In this document: positions 53,294 to 62,560 of the stretch, piece after piece
Position numbering within the stretch: the stretch's first letter is position 1
Layout of the letters: each line of letters starts with the position of its first letter
DNA from: Rhodococcus xishaensis
Lineage (GTDB): Bacteria; Actinomycetota; Actinomycetes; Mycobacteriales; Mycobacteriaceae
Direction: 5' to 3'
Length of the DNA stretch: 64,000 nucleotides
NCBI RefSeq assembly: GCF_004011825.1
Contig: NZ_RKLO01000004.1
Location: 351,801-415,800, forward strand
Program-made: the position numbers and the translations under genes
The notes under the pieces: model-generated
What the model was told of the DNA's origin: nothing
What the model saw: only the letters and a program-made list of their open reading frames with translations
Database searches by the model: none

Positions 53294-55351
53294 ATGTCCC
53301 GATCAAGGATGCGACTACTCGTGTCGACCGTGGTTGCGGGAGCCATGACAATGGCCGCGGCAGGAGTGGGTCAGATTGCATTGGGTGGAGCCGTGGCGAA
53401 CGCCACCACGGCGACAGCAACGGTGAGCGGATCCGGGCTGACCGCGACCAAGACGGTCACGCCGGCTGTTGCCTATCCCGGTGACACCGTGACGACCACC
53501 ATCGAGGTCGTCAACAACGAGGGGATTGTCAAATACCTCAACTTCCTCACGGACTATCCGCCCGCCGGATATGTCTTGCAGAGCGTAACCGGAACCGTCT
53601 ATCGGGGTACGGGTGGCGACCTGAACGACCCGAGTGTGTTCGACGGGACCGCCACGCAGGCGGGTGACGGGTCGGTTCGGGTCCGGTGGACCGACGCAAC
53701 GTTGCGACTGGCGAAGGTGGAGCGGAACAACGGCCCGGTACACCCCACGCTCACCTTCACGTACACCGTCCCCGAAGACGCCACACCCGGACCACGTTCA
53801 ACTGGTTTGGACTTCCAGATGTACAACCTTTTCGGGGATGAGACCACCACGGGCAATCCGATGCCGGACCTAGCGGTATCGGTCGCGGCGACACCCACGA
53901 CAACGGCGGTTTCGGCGCCGGCAACTGCACAGGTGGGAGTCCCGACCACACTTACCGCGACCGTGACTCCCGCAAAGGCCGGCACCATTCAGTTCAAGGA
54001 CGGCGGCGCCGATATCGGTGCTCCGGTTCCGGTCTCGGACGGCACGGCCAGCGTGGACCACACGTTCGACGCCCCGGGTGCGCATGAGATCACCGCGCAG
54101 TTCTTCCCGAGTGCCGGCAACGTCGAAGGTTCGACATCGCCGCCTCAGACGATCGATGTCGAAGACATAGCGACGAGCCTGTCGGTGACCGTCCCAGCAG
54201 AGGCGCTCACCGATGAAGAAATCACGCTGACGGCCAACGTCGAACCCCAGAACGCCGCGGGATCGGTGCAGTTCCAGGACAACGGAACTGATATCGGTGT
54301 TCCGGTCACCGTCGTAGATGGTGCCGCGAGCATGCAGCACACCTTCACGACGGACGGCACGCACAGCATCACGGCGGTCTTCACCGGCGACAGCGGGTTC
54401 TCGGGTTCGACCGCCCCCGCTCAGACCGTGAACGTGAGTATCCCGGTGGTTCCGACGTCGACCACCCTGACCGTGCCCCAGACGACGGTGACGGGTGAGC
54501 AGGTGGAGTTCTCGGCACAGGTGTCGCCGGCGGATGCGCAGGGCACGGTGCAGTTCACCGTCGGCGGGGTCTCGGTCGGGGATCCGGTCGAAGTGGTGAA
54601 CGGGGCGGCGAGTATGTCGTTTACGTTCGCCGATGCCGGGCAGCATGCGGTCGCAGCCGACTTCTTCGGTGCCACAGGCTTCACGGACTCGTCGGCGCCG
54701 CCGTCCACGGTCACCGTGGATGCTGCGACGGTAACGCTGTTGGGTGTTCCGGGTTCGGCCACGACAGGGGTCGAGACGGCGTTGTCGGCGACGGTGCAGG
54801 CGCTTTCGGGGTCGGCAGTGCCGGCCGGTTCGGTGCAGTTCTTCGACGGTGGAGTGGCGGTCGGTGCACCAACGGTCCTGACCAATGGTTCGGCGAGCGT
54901 GCCACACACGTTCACAACGGTAGGGACGCACCAGATCACGGCTGTGTTCACGCCTGAAGCTGGGTTTGCGGGGTCCACGTCGGTGCAGCGTCCGGTGACG
55001 GTGTCGGACCCGGATCCCTCGGACGTGCCGTCGTCGGTGGTGATCACCTCGTCGCCTTCGGCGACGGTGGGTGTGCCATTGACATTGAAGGCGCAGGTGA
55101 TCGGTGCCCCGGTGTTGCCGGGCACGGTGCAGTTCTTCGATGGTGGCGTGGAGATCGGTGATCCGGTCGAGGTCGTCGATGGTGTCGTGGAATTGGTGTA
55201 CACCTTCGACTCCGTTGGGCCGCATCAGATCCACGTCGTCTACTCCGGTGGTCTGGGCGTGGAGGGCTCGACATCGCAGGTACAGGTGCTCGAGGTCAGC
55301 GAGTCGGGTGGCGTGGGCACCGGGTCGTTGGGCAGCTTGGGTGGCCTGTGA
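53294..55351 (+). CDS. Secreted Ig-like repeat protein 2
   Basis: 685 aa from ATG 53294 (GGGGAAAGGA before it). Signal peptide (LVSTVVAGAMTMAAAGVG...). The N-terminal domain (~50-198) starts TKTVTPAVAYPGDTVTTTIEV, DUF11-like, without cysteine. Five Ig-like domains from about residue 200; the fourth and fifth are more divergent. It ends in ESGGVGTGSLGSLGGL. It starts 110 bp after protein 1, with no strong terminator between, so both may be one transcript. It differs from proteins 3-6 in signal peptide and leader. Confidence 0.85.
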   Translation: MSRSRMRLLVSTVVAGAMTMAAAGVGQIALGGAVANATTATATVSGSGLTATKTVTPAVAYPGDTVTTTIEVVNNEGIVKYLNFLTDYPPAGYVLQSVTGTVYRGTGGDLNDPSVFDGTATQAGDGSVRVRWTDATLRLAKVERNNGPVHPTLTFTYTVPEDATPGPRSTGLDFQMYNLFGDETTTGNPMPDLAVSVAATPTTTAVSAPATAQVGVPTTLTATVTPAKAGTIQFKDGGADIGAPVPVSDGTASVDHTFDAPGAHEITAQFFPSAGNVEGSTSPPQTIDVEDIATSLSVTVPAEALTDEEITLTANVEPQNAAGSVQFQDNGTDIGVPVTVVDGAASMQHTFTTDGTHSITAVFTGDSGFSGSTAPAQTVNVSIPVVPTSTTLTVPQTTVTGEQVEFSAQVSPADAQGTVQFTVGGVSVGDPVEVVNGAASMSFTFADAGQHAVAADFFGATGFTDSSAPPSTVTVDAATVTLLGVPGSATTGVETALSATVQALSGSAVPAGSVQFFDGGVAVGAPTVLTNGSASVPHTFTTVGTHQITAVFTPEAGFAGSTSVQRPVTVSDPDPSDVPSSVVITSSPSATVGVPLTLKAQVIGAPVLPGTVQFFDGGVEIGDPVEVVDGVVELVYTFDSVGPHQIHVVYSGGLGVEGSTSQVQVLEVSESGGVGTGSLGSLGGL

Positions 55352-55381
55352 TCCGGACCTGACGGCCGAGGAATGAAAGCC

Positions 55382-55424
55382 GGCTGTGGCCCCCTGCCCG
55401 TGTCGTAGGGGGTCACAGCCTTTT
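55382..55424 (+). terminator. Terminator after Ig-like gene 2
   Basis: GGCTGTGGCCCCCT pairs with AGGGGGTCACAGCC (stem to 55420) followed by TTTT. The GGCTGTGGCCCC arm recurs after genes 3-5. Confidence 0.75.
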
Positions 55425-55469
55425 CGCGTGGGGTGACCTGTTCAGATCGACCTTCGCAAATCGACCCCA

Positions 55470-55653
55470 TTTGGACGTTTGTCCGGTACAGTCCGGTGCG
55501 CATTCATCCGTGGGGTCGGGACGCGGTGTGGTTGCGGGGGTCGGCGTGGGGTGCTGCAACGCGCTTCGGAGTGGATTCGTAGGTCTTGCTGTCCCAGGTC
55601 GAAGCCTGATCCGTTGAGTTGGCGGCCGGTGGCCGTCGTCGAGAAGGAGATGC
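55470..55653 (+). promoter_or_regulatory. Conserved leader block, copy A (before gene 3)
   Basis: Opens with a 25-bp box at 55470-55494: TTTGGACGTTTGTCC followed by GGTACAGTCC. A near-copied ~160-bp stretch follows (CATTCATCCGTGGGGTCGG, later GGCCGTCGTCGAGAAGGAG) up to the start codon. The box contains GGAC-4 bp-GTCC. The distance to the ATG implies a long leader if transcription starts near the box. Upstream 55352-55469 holds only the gene 2 terminator and a CAGATCGACC...CAAATCGACC repeat also found before gene 4. Confidence 0.65.
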
Positions 55654-57582
55654 ATGGTTGGCAGGGGATTACGCCGGATAGTCGGCGGGATAAGTGTTTT
55701 CGCGTTGGCTGGGGGTTTCGCGACCACCGTGGGTATCGGGTCCGCAGCCGCGGCGAGTGAGTCGGTGAGCTGGTCGAACGCCTCCACCAAGATCACCCGA
55801 ACGGTGAGCGATACGACGGCGTCGGTGGGCCAGATCATCGAGGTGAAGACGAAGTTCGAACGCTCGGGCTCCCTCGAGATCATCCGAGAGGTCTGGGACT
55901 ACCACCCGTCGTGCTGGGAGTTCGTCGACAGCAACAAGTCCAACCCGAGGGTCGAGTCGGACTACACCAAGGTGTCGGGGTCGTGGAATGTCTGGCCGAA
56001 CATCAGCCCGAACTCGCAGACCTTCACGTTCGAGTATCGGGTGACCGAGGATTGCGCTCGTGACACCCAACTGACGACGGGGATGGGTTACGCCAGCGGC
56101 CTGCGCACCGGCGACTTCCGAACCAAGGGTCCGAACGTCACGGTGGCCAAGAACAACAGCACGACGTCATTGGCCACGGTGCCCGGCCCGGTGCCGACGG
56201 GTGTGCCGGTGACGTTGACCGCGACGGTGACCGGTGGCGCGCAGGGCGATCCGGTGGACTTCTACGACGAGGGCACGAAGATCGGTTCGGGCCAGCTGAA
56301 CTCGTCGGGTGTGGCGACGTATGAGTGGACCCCGCCGGAGGCGGGTACGCGGTCGCTGCAGGCGAAGTTCCCGTCGACGGCGAAGGCGAAGTCGTCGCAG
56401 TCGGGCACTCAGGACGTGACAGTGACGGATGTGGCGACCTCGCTGGAGGTGTCCGCGCCGGGGACGGCGATCACCGGTGAGCCGGTGGAGTTGACGGCGG
56501 CAGTCTCGCCGGTCGAGGCCCAGGGCACGGTGCAGTTCTTCGATGGTGGCGCCCCGGTAGGGGATCCGGTCGAGGTGGTTGGCGGTGCGGCTGTGCTGTC
56601 GCACGCGTTCGCGGCGGCCGGGGAGTACTCGGTCTCGGCCGAGTTCACGGGTGCGCTCGGGTTCACGAACACGTCGGCGGCGCCGGTGGCGGTGGCGGTG
56701 GCGGATGTGGTGACCGCCCTCGAAGTCGAGGCGCCCAGCACGGCAGACACGGGTGACCCTGTGGAGTTGACGGCGCAGGTCTCTCCAACGGATGCGCCTG
56801 GCACGGTGCAGTTCTTCGACGGTGACGTGGCGATCGGTGATCCGGTCGAGGTCGCAGAGGGCGCGGCTGCGCTGGCGCACACGTTCACGGCTGCCGGGGA
56901 GCACGCGGTCTCGGCCGAGTTCACCGGTGCGCCCGGGTTCACGAACGCGACTGCGATGCCGGTGACGGTGGCGGTGGCGGATCCGGATGTGGTGACCTCA
57001 CTCGAGGTGTCTTCGCCGGGCACGGCTGTTGCGGGTGAGCCGGTGGAGTTGACGGCGCAGATCTCGCCCGCGGATGCGGTCGGAACAGTGCAGTTCTTCG
57101 CAGGTCACGTGGCGATCGGTGAACCAGTCGAGGTAGCGGACGGGGCGGCGAGCGTGTCGCACACTTTCGCTGCCGGCGGGGAGTACGGTATCTCGGCCGC
57201 TTTCGTCGGTGCACCTGGGTTCACGAACGCGTCCGCGGCGCCGGTGCCTGTGACGGTGTCGGATGTGTCGTCGGTGGCGATCACATCGTCGCCGTCGGCA
57301 ACGGCGGATGTGCCGTTCACGTTGAGGGCGGAGGTGATGCCCGCGGATGCAGCCGGCACGGTGCAGTTCTTCGAAAGTGGTTTGAAGATCGGTGATCCGG
57401 TCGAGGTGGTCGATGGTGTCGCGGAGTTGGTGTACACCTTCAACTCAGCTGGGCCGCACGAGATCCACGTCGTCTACTCCGGTGGTCCGGGCGTGGAGGG
57501 CGCGACGTCGCAGGTACAGGTGCTCGAGGTCGCCGCATCTGGTGGCATGGGTACCGGATCGTTGGGCAGCTTGGGCCTGTGA
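55654..57582 (+). CDS. Secreted Ig-like repeat protein 3
   Basis: 642 aa from ATG 55654 with GAAGGAG; another ATG at 55650 is out of frame. Signal peptide MVGRGLRRIVGGISVFALAG... cut near AAAA-SESVSW. The N-terminal domain (~33-168) has Cys87 (YHPSCWEF) and Cys134 (TEDCARDT), likely a disulfide. Five Ig-like domains from residue ~170. The first lacks the usual VQF core (GAQGDPVDFYDEG) and is almost invariant in proteins 3-6. It ends GGMGTGSLGSLGL. No anchor is visible. Predicted to be exported by Sec. Confidence 0.87.
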   Translation: MVGRGLRRIVGGISVFALAGGFATTVGIGSAAAASESVSWSNASTKITRTVSDTTASVGQIIEVKTKFERSGSLEIIREVWDYHPSCWEFVDSNKSNPRVESDYTKVSGSWNVWPNISPNSQTFTFEYRVTEDCARDTQLTTGMGYASGLRTGDFRTKGPNVTVAKNNSTTSLATVPGPVPTGVPVTLTATVTGGAQGDPVDFYDEGTKIGSGQLNSSGVATYEWTPPEAGTRSLQAKFPSTAKAKSSQSGTQDVTVTDVATSLEVSAPGTAITGEPVELTAAVSPVEAQGTVQFFDGGAPVGDPVEVVGGAAVLSHAFAAAGEYSVSAEFTGALGFTNTSAAPVAVAVADVVTALEVEAPSTADTGDPVELTAQVSPTDAPGTVQFFDGDVAIGDPVEVAEGAAALAHTFTAAGEHAVSAEFTGAPGFTNATAMPVTVAVADPDVVTSLEVSSPGTAVAGEPVELTAQISPADAVGTVQFFAGHVAIGEPVEVADGAASVSHTFAAGGEYGISAAFVGAPGFTNASAAPVPVTVSDVSSVAITSSPSATADVPFTLRAEVMPADAAGTVQFFESGLKIGDPVEVVDGVAELVYTFNSAGPHEIHVVYSGGPGVEGATSQVQVLEVAASGGMGTGSLGSLGL

Positions 57583-57608
57583 TCTGACGGCTGTGGAGTG
57601 AAAGCAGG

Positions 57609-57639
57609 TGTGGCCCCTTCCCGTTGGGTAGGGGCCACA
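57609..57639 (+). terminator. Terminator after Ig-like gene 3
   Basis: TGTGGCCCCT / AGGGGCCACA perfect stem, then CCCTTT. Same arm sequence as the terminators after genes 2, 4 and 5. Confidence 0.75.
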
Positions 57640-57692
57640 GCCCTTTCGTGCGGGTCGACCTGTTCAGATTGACCTGCGCAAATCGACCCCCT

Positions 57693-57877
57693 TTTGGACG
57701 TTTGTCCTGTACAGTCCCTTGCGCATTCATCCGTGGGGTCGGGGGCGCGGCGTGGTTGCGGGGGTCGGCGTGGGGTGCCGCAACGCGCTCAGGAGTGGAT
57801 TCGTTGGGCGTTGACGTCCCAGGTCGAGGCCTGATCCGTTGAGTGGCGGCCGATGGCCGTCGTCGAGAAGGAGATGC
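57693..57877 (+). promoter_or_regulatory. Conserved leader block, copy B (before gene 4)
   Basis: Box at 57693-57717 (TTTGGACGTTTGTCC, then TGTACAGTCC: one change from copy A), then the same leader to GAAGGAG and the overlapping ATGCATG start region. Changes and indels are scattered between box and start, while the box, the CATTCATCCGTGGGGTCGG part and the ribosome site are conserved. Confidence 0.65.
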
Positions 57878-59821
57878 ATGGTCGGCAGGGGATTGCGCCG
57901 GATAGTCGGCGGGATAAGTGTTTTCGCGATGGCTGCGGGTTTCGCGGCGACGGTGGGTGTCGGGTCGGCGGCCGCGGCCAGTGAGTCGGTGAGCTGGTCG
58001 GACGCCCTCACCAAGTTCAAGCGGACGGTGAGTGACACGACGGTATCGGTGGGTCAGGTCGTCGAGGTGAAGACGAGGTTCGAGCGCTCCGGCTCTCTCG
58101 AGATCATCCGAGAGGTCAGGGATTACCATCCGTCGTGCCTCGAGTTCGTCGGCAGCAACAAGTCCAACCCGACGGTCAAGTCGGACTACACCGAGGTGTC
58201 GGGGTCGTGGAATGTCTGGCCGAACATCAGCCCGAACTCGCAGACCTTCACGTTCGAGTATCGGGTGACCGAGGATTGCGCGCGTGACACCCCGTTGACG
58301 ACGGGTATGAGCTACGAGAGCAGTCTGGGCGGAGGCAGTTACAAGACCAAGGGCCCGAACGTGACGGTGGCCAAGAACAACACCACGACGTCGTTGGCGG
58401 CGGTGTCCGGCCCGGTGGTCGCGGGTGTGCCGGTGCCGTTGACTGCGACGGTGACCGGTGGCGCGCAGGGCGATTCGGTGGACTTCTACGACGGGGGCAC
58501 GAAGGTCGGTTCGGGCCAGCTGAACTCGTCGGGTGTCGCGACCTATGAGTGGACGCCGCCGGACGGGGGCACCCGGTCGCTGCAGGCGAAGTTCTCGTCC
58601 ACGGCGAAGGCGAAGTCGTCGCAGTCGGGCACGCAGGACGTGACGGTGACGGATGTGGTGACCTCCCTCGAGGTCCAGGTGCCGGGCACGGCTGTTACAG
58701 GTGAGCTGGTGGAGTTGACGGCGGCGGTCTCACCGGTCGAGGCCCAGGGCACGGTGCAGTTCTTCGATGGCGACGCCCCGATCGGGGATCCGGTCGAGGT
58801 TACGAACGGTGCGGCGAGCGTCTCGCACACGTTCGCGGCTGCCGGGGAGTACGGCGTTGCGGCGGAGTTCACCGGTGGGCCCGGGTTCGCGAACGCGTCG
58901 GCGGGGCCTGTGACGGTGGCGGTGGCGGATGTGGTGACCTCGCTGGAAGTGTCCGCACCGGACACGGCGACCACGGGTGAGCCGGTGGAGTTGACGGCGC
59001 AGGTGCTACCGGTGGAGGCGGCCGGCACGGTGCAGTTCTTCGATGGTGACGTGGCGATCGGGACCCCGGTGGAGGTTGCAGAGGGTGTGGCTGCCCTGTC
59101 GCACGCGTTCACGGCTGCCGGGGGGCACGCCGTCTCGGCCGAGTTCACCGGTGCGTCCGGGTTCACGAACGCGACTGCGATGCCAGTGACGGTGGCCGTG
59201 TCGGAACCGGATGTGTTGACCACTCTCGAGATCCAGCTGTCGGACACGGCGACCACCGGTGAGCCGGTGGTTTTGTTGGCGCAGGTGTCGCCGGTTCCAT
59301 CCGGTGGCACGGTGCAACTCAACGTGGACGGTGTCGATGTCGGTTCTCCGGTGGAGGTTGACGCCAGCGGCCGGGCGATCCTGCCGTACACGTTCGATGC
59401 CGCCGGATCGTACGCGGTGTCGGCCGCGTACTCGGGCACGGCAGGGTTCGCGGGTTCGTCGGCGGCGGCCACGGTGACGGTGTCGGATCCGTCGGATGCG
59501 TCGTCGTCGGTGGTTGTCACGTCGCCGCCGTCCGCGACGCCGGGCGTGCCCTTCACGTTGGAGGCGCTTGTGATCGGCCCACCAATGTTGCCGGGAACGG
59601 TGCAGTTCTTCGACGGTGGTGTGGAGATCGGTGATCCGGTCGAGGTGGTCGATGGTGTCGCGGAGTTGGTGTACACCTTCGATTCCGTTGGCCCGCACGA
59701 GATCCACGTCGTCTACTCCGGCGGTCCGGGCGTGGAGGGCGCGACGTCGCAGGTGCAGGTGCTCGACGTCGTCGAGTCTGGTGGTGCGGGTACCGGATCG
59801 TTGGGCAGTTTGGGCCTGTGA
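57878..59821 (+). CDS. Secreted Ig-like repeat protein 4
   Basis: 647 aa from ATG 57878. Same plan as protein 3: signal peptide MVGRGLRRIVGGISVFAMAA, N-terminal domain with Cys87 and Cys134, invariant first Ig-like unit, then four more. Domain 4 (LEIQLSDTATTGEPVVLLA, GGTVQLNVDGVDVG) is of a subtype also found in protein 5 but not 3. It ends GGAGTGSLGSLGL. The middle Ig units differ from protein 3, as if shuffled. Confidence 0.87.
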   Translation: MVGRGLRRIVGGISVFAMAAGFAATVGVGSAAAASESVSWSDALTKFKRTVSDTTVSVGQVVEVKTRFERSGSLEIIREVRDYHPSCLEFVGSNKSNPTVKSDYTEVSGSWNVWPNISPNSQTFTFEYRVTEDCARDTPLTTGMSYESSLGGGSYKTKGPNVTVAKNNTTTSLAAVSGPVVAGVPVPLTATVTGGAQGDSVDFYDGGTKVGSGQLNSSGVATYEWTPPDGGTRSLQAKFSSTAKAKSSQSGTQDVTVTDVVTSLEVQVPGTAVTGELVELTAAVSPVEAQGTVQFFDGDAPIGDPVEVTNGAASVSHTFAAAGEYGVAAEFTGGPGFANASAGPVTVAVADVVTSLEVSAPDTATTGEPVELTAQVLPVEAAGTVQFFDGDVAIGTPVEVAEGVAALSHAFTAAGGHAVSAEFTGASGFTNATAMPVTVAVSEPDVLTTLEIQLSDTATTGEPVVLLAQVSPVPSGGTVQLNVDGVDVGSPVEVDASGRAILPYTFDAAGSYAVSAAYSGTAGFAGSSAAATVTVSDPSDASSSVVVTSPPSATPGVPFTLEALVIGPPMLPGTVQFFDGGVEIGDPVEVVDGVAELVYTFDSVGPHEIHVVYSGGPGVEGATSQVQVLDVVESGGAGTGSLGSLGL

Positions 59822-59854
59822 TCCGGTCCTGACGGCGGAGGAGTGAAAGCAGGC

Positions 59855-59883
59855 GTGGCCCCCAGCCGTGTGGTGGGGGCCAC
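59855..59883 (+). terminator. Terminator after Ig-like gene 4
   Basis: GTGGCCCCCA / TGGGGGCCAC with a 9-base loop. Confidence 0.75.
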
Positions 59884-59923
59884 AGCCTTCTCACTTGGGC
59901 CGGTCTTCGCAATTCGGCGGCAG

Positions 59924-60103
59924 TTGGACGTTTGTCCGGTACAGTCCGTTGCGCATTCATCCGTGGGGTCGGGGCGCGGTGTGGTTGCGGGGGTCGGCGT
60001 GGGGTGCTGCAACGCGCTTCGGAGTGGATTCGTTGGCGTGGTCCCGGGTCGAGGCCTGATCCGTTGAGTTGGCGGCCGGTGGCCGTCGTCGAGAAGGAGA
60101 TGC
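59924..60103 (+). promoter_or_regulatory. Conserved leader block, copy C (before gene 5)
   Basis: Box 59924-59947 (TTGGACGTTTGTCC, GGTACAGTCC) followed by the shared leader, which ends GTCGTCGAGAAGGAG before ATG 60104. Sequence from CATTCATCC onward is almost the same as copies A and D. Confidence 0.65.
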
Positions 60104-62323
60104 ATGGTTGGCAGGGGATTGCGCCGGATAGTCGGCGGGATAAGTGTTTTCGCGATGGCTGCGGGTTTCGCGGCGAGCGTGGGTGTCGGGTCGGCGGCCG
60201 CGGCCAGTGAGTCGGTGAGCTGGTCGGACGGCAACACCAGCTTCAAGCGGACGGTGAGCGACACGACCGTGTCGGTGGGGCAGATCATCGAGGTGAAGAC
60301 GAGGTTCGAGCGCGACTGGGCTCTGGAGATCATCTACGAGGTGAACGAACACCACCCGTCGTGCTTCGAGTTCGTCAGCAGCAACAAGTCCAACCCACAG
60401 GTCAAGTCGGACTACACCCGGGTTTCGGGGTCGTGGACTGTCCGTCCGTACTTCGACCCGACCTCACAGACCTTCACGTTCGAGTATCGGGTGACCGAGG
60501 ATTGCGCTCGTGATACTCCGTTGTCGACGGGGATGAGTTACAGCGGCAGCCTTGGTTCCGGTAGCTACAAGACCAAGGGCCCGAACATCACGGTGGCCAA
60601 GAACAACACCACGACGTCGTTGGCGGCGGTGTCCGGCCCGGTGGTCGCGGGTGTGCCAGTGACGTTGAGTGCAACGGTGACCGGCGGTGCGCAGGGTGAT
60701 CCGGTGGACTTCTACGACGGGGGCACGAAGGTCGGTTCGGGCCAGCTGAACTCGTCGGCTGTCGCGACCTATGAGTGGACGCCGTCGGAGGCGGGCACCC
60801 GGTCGCTGCAGGCGAAGTTCTCGTCCACGGCGAAGGCGAAGTCGTCGCAGTCCAGCACGCAGGATGTGCAGGTCAACGAGCCGCAGTCGACGGGTGTGGT
60901 CGTGTCGGTGCCCGGCACGGCGACCACCGGTGAGCAGGTGGAGCTGACGGCGCAGGTCTCGCCTGCCGAGGCGCAGGGCACGGTGGCGTTCTCGGTGGAC
61001 GGGGCCCCGGTCGGGGATCCGGTCGAGGTCGTCGGCGGTGCGGCGGTGCTCTCGCACGCGTTCGGGGCTGCCGGGGAGTACTCGGTGACGGCGGAGTTCA
61101 CGGCGGCGCCCGGGTTCACCAACGCGTCCGCGGCGGCGCAGACCGTGACAGTCTCGGATGCGGTGACCTCGCTGGAGGTGTCCGCGCCGGGTGAGGCGAT
61201 CACCGGTGAGCCGGTGGAGCTGACGGCGGCGGTGTCGCCGGTCGAGGCCCAGGGGACGGTGCAGTTCTTCGATGGTGGCGCGCCGATCGGTGGCCCGGTC
61301 GAGGTGGTGAACGGTGCGGCGGTGCTCTCGCACGCGTTCGGGGCTGCCGGGGATGCGTCGGTGACGGCGGAGTTCACGGGTGCGCCCGGGTTCACGAATG
61401 CGTCCGGGGCGCCGGTGACGGTGGCTGTGTCGGATCCGGATGTGGTGACCTCGCTGGAGGTGTCCGCGCCGGGTGAGGCGATCACCGGTGAGCCGGTGGA
61501 GCTGACCGCGGCGGTGACGCCGGTCGAGGCCCAGGGGACGGTGCAGTTCTTCGATGGTGACGCCCCGGTCGGGGATCCGGTCGAGGTGGTGAACGGTGCG
61601 GCGAGCTTGTCGCATACCTTCGGGGCTGCCGGGGAGTACGGCATCTCGGCCGTCTTCACGGGTGCGCCCGGGTTCACCGATGCGTCCACCGCGGGGCAGA
61701 CCGTGACCGTGTCGGACGTGGTGACATCACTCGAGATCCAGCTGTCGGACACGGCGACCGCCGGTGAGCCGGTGGGCCTGTCGGCGCTGGTGTCGCCGGT
61801 TCCATCGGGCGGCACCGTGCAGTTCAAGGTGAACAATGTCGATGTCGGTGATCCGGTCGAGGTCGACGGCAGCGGCCGCGCGATACTGCCGTACACGTTC
61901 GATGCTGCCGGGGACTACGGCATCTCGGCCGAGTACTCGGGCACCACAGGGTTCGCGGGTTCGTCGTCGGCGGCAACGGTTTCGGTGTCGGATCCGTCGG
62001 ATCCGTCGTCGTCGGTGGTGATCACGTCGTCACCGTCGGCGACTGTGGGCGTGCCGTTCACGTTGAGGGCGCAGGTGCTGCCGGCGGATGCGACCGGCAC
62101 GGTGCAGTTCTTCGACGGTGGCGTGCAGATCGGTGATCCGGTCGCCGTGATCGAGGGTTTCGCGGAGTTGGTGTACACCTTCGACTCCGTTGGGCCGCAC
62201 GAGATCCACGTCGAATACTCCGGTGCTGCGGGTGTGGAGGGCTCGACGTCGCAGGTGCAGGTGCTCGACGTCGCCGAGTCGAGTGACGCGGGTACCGGAT
62301 CGTTGGGCAGCTTGGGCCTGTGA
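60104..62323 (+). CDS. Secreted Ig-like repeat protein 5
   Basis: 739 aa from ATG 60104. Plan as proteins 3 and 4 but with six Ig-like domains. Units 3 and 4 (from DNA 61163 and 61445) repeat with a period of 282 bp (94 aa) and differ at few bases. The N-terminal domain carries Cys87 and Cys134 but is otherwise changed (ALEIIYEVNEHHPSCFEF, VRPYFDPTSQTFTFEYRVT). Ends DAGTGSLGSLGL. Predicted secreted, without an anchor. Confidence 0.87.
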   Translation: MVGRGLRRIVGGISVFAMAAGFAASVGVGSAAAASESVSWSDGNTSFKRTVSDTTVSVGQIIEVKTRFERDWALEIIYEVNEHHPSCFEFVSSNKSNPQVKSDYTRVSGSWTVRPYFDPTSQTFTFEYRVTEDCARDTPLSTGMSYSGSLGSGSYKTKGPNITVAKNNTTTSLAAVSGPVVAGVPVTLSATVTGGAQGDPVDFYDGGTKVGSGQLNSSAVATYEWTPSEAGTRSLQAKFSSTAKAKSSQSSTQDVQVNEPQSTGVVVSVPGTATTGEQVELTAQVSPAEAQGTVAFSVDGAPVGDPVEVVGGAAVLSHAFGAAGEYSVTAEFTAAPGFTNASAAAQTVTVSDAVTSLEVSAPGEAITGEPVELTAAVSPVEAQGTVQFFDGGAPIGGPVEVVNGAAVLSHAFGAAGDASVTAEFTGAPGFTNASGAPVTVAVSDPDVVTSLEVSAPGEAITGEPVELTAAVTPVEAQGTVQFFDGDAPVGDPVEVVNGAASLSHTFGAAGEYGISAVFTGAPGFTDASTAGQTVTVSDVVTSLEIQLSDTATAGEPVGLSALVSPVPSGGTVQFKVNNVDVGDPVEVDGSGRAILPYTFDAAGDYGISAEYSGTTGFAGSSSAATVSVSDPSDPSSSVVITSSPSATVGVPFTLRAQVLPADATGTVQFFDGGVQIGDPVAVIEGFAELVYTFDSVGPHEIHVEYSGAAGVEGSTSQVQVLDVAESSDAGTGSLGSLGL

Positions 62324-62353
62324 TCCGGTCCTGACGCCCGAAGAGTGAGAGCT

Positions 62354-62392
62354 GGCTGTGGCCCCTTGCCCGAGTGGCAGGGGGCCACAGCC
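62354..62392 (+). terminator. Terminator after Ig-like gene 5
   Basis: GGCTGTGGCCCC (62354-62365) pairs perfectly with GGGGCCACAGCC (62381-62392). Confidence 0.8.
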
Positions 62393-62560
62393 ATTCGCCT
62401 GGGATCCGAACCGGGTCCGATAACCCGGATTCCATCCAGTCGAGATTCAATACCGTTGGGATTCAATACCGCCGGGATCCGACATCTATTGATCACGGCG
62501 GGCCTTGTCCCGGACAGGCAGCTGAATTCTGCCAATTCGAATGCGTCCAATTCGACGTCT
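62393..62560. other. Extra spacer before gene 6, with a 16-bp tandem repeat
   Basis: This spacer is longer than its equivalents. It contains GATTCAATACCG at 62444 and 62460 (16-bp period, GATTCAATACCGTTGG / GATTCAATACCGCCGG). No gene seen. Confidence 0.5.

Noticed and set aside
60464..61615. 383-codon minus-strand ORF of Arg/His-rich repeats (and similar ones at 53870-55234, 62758-63981)
   Set aside because: Mirror of the Ig-like repeats; the periodicity comes from the sense repeats.
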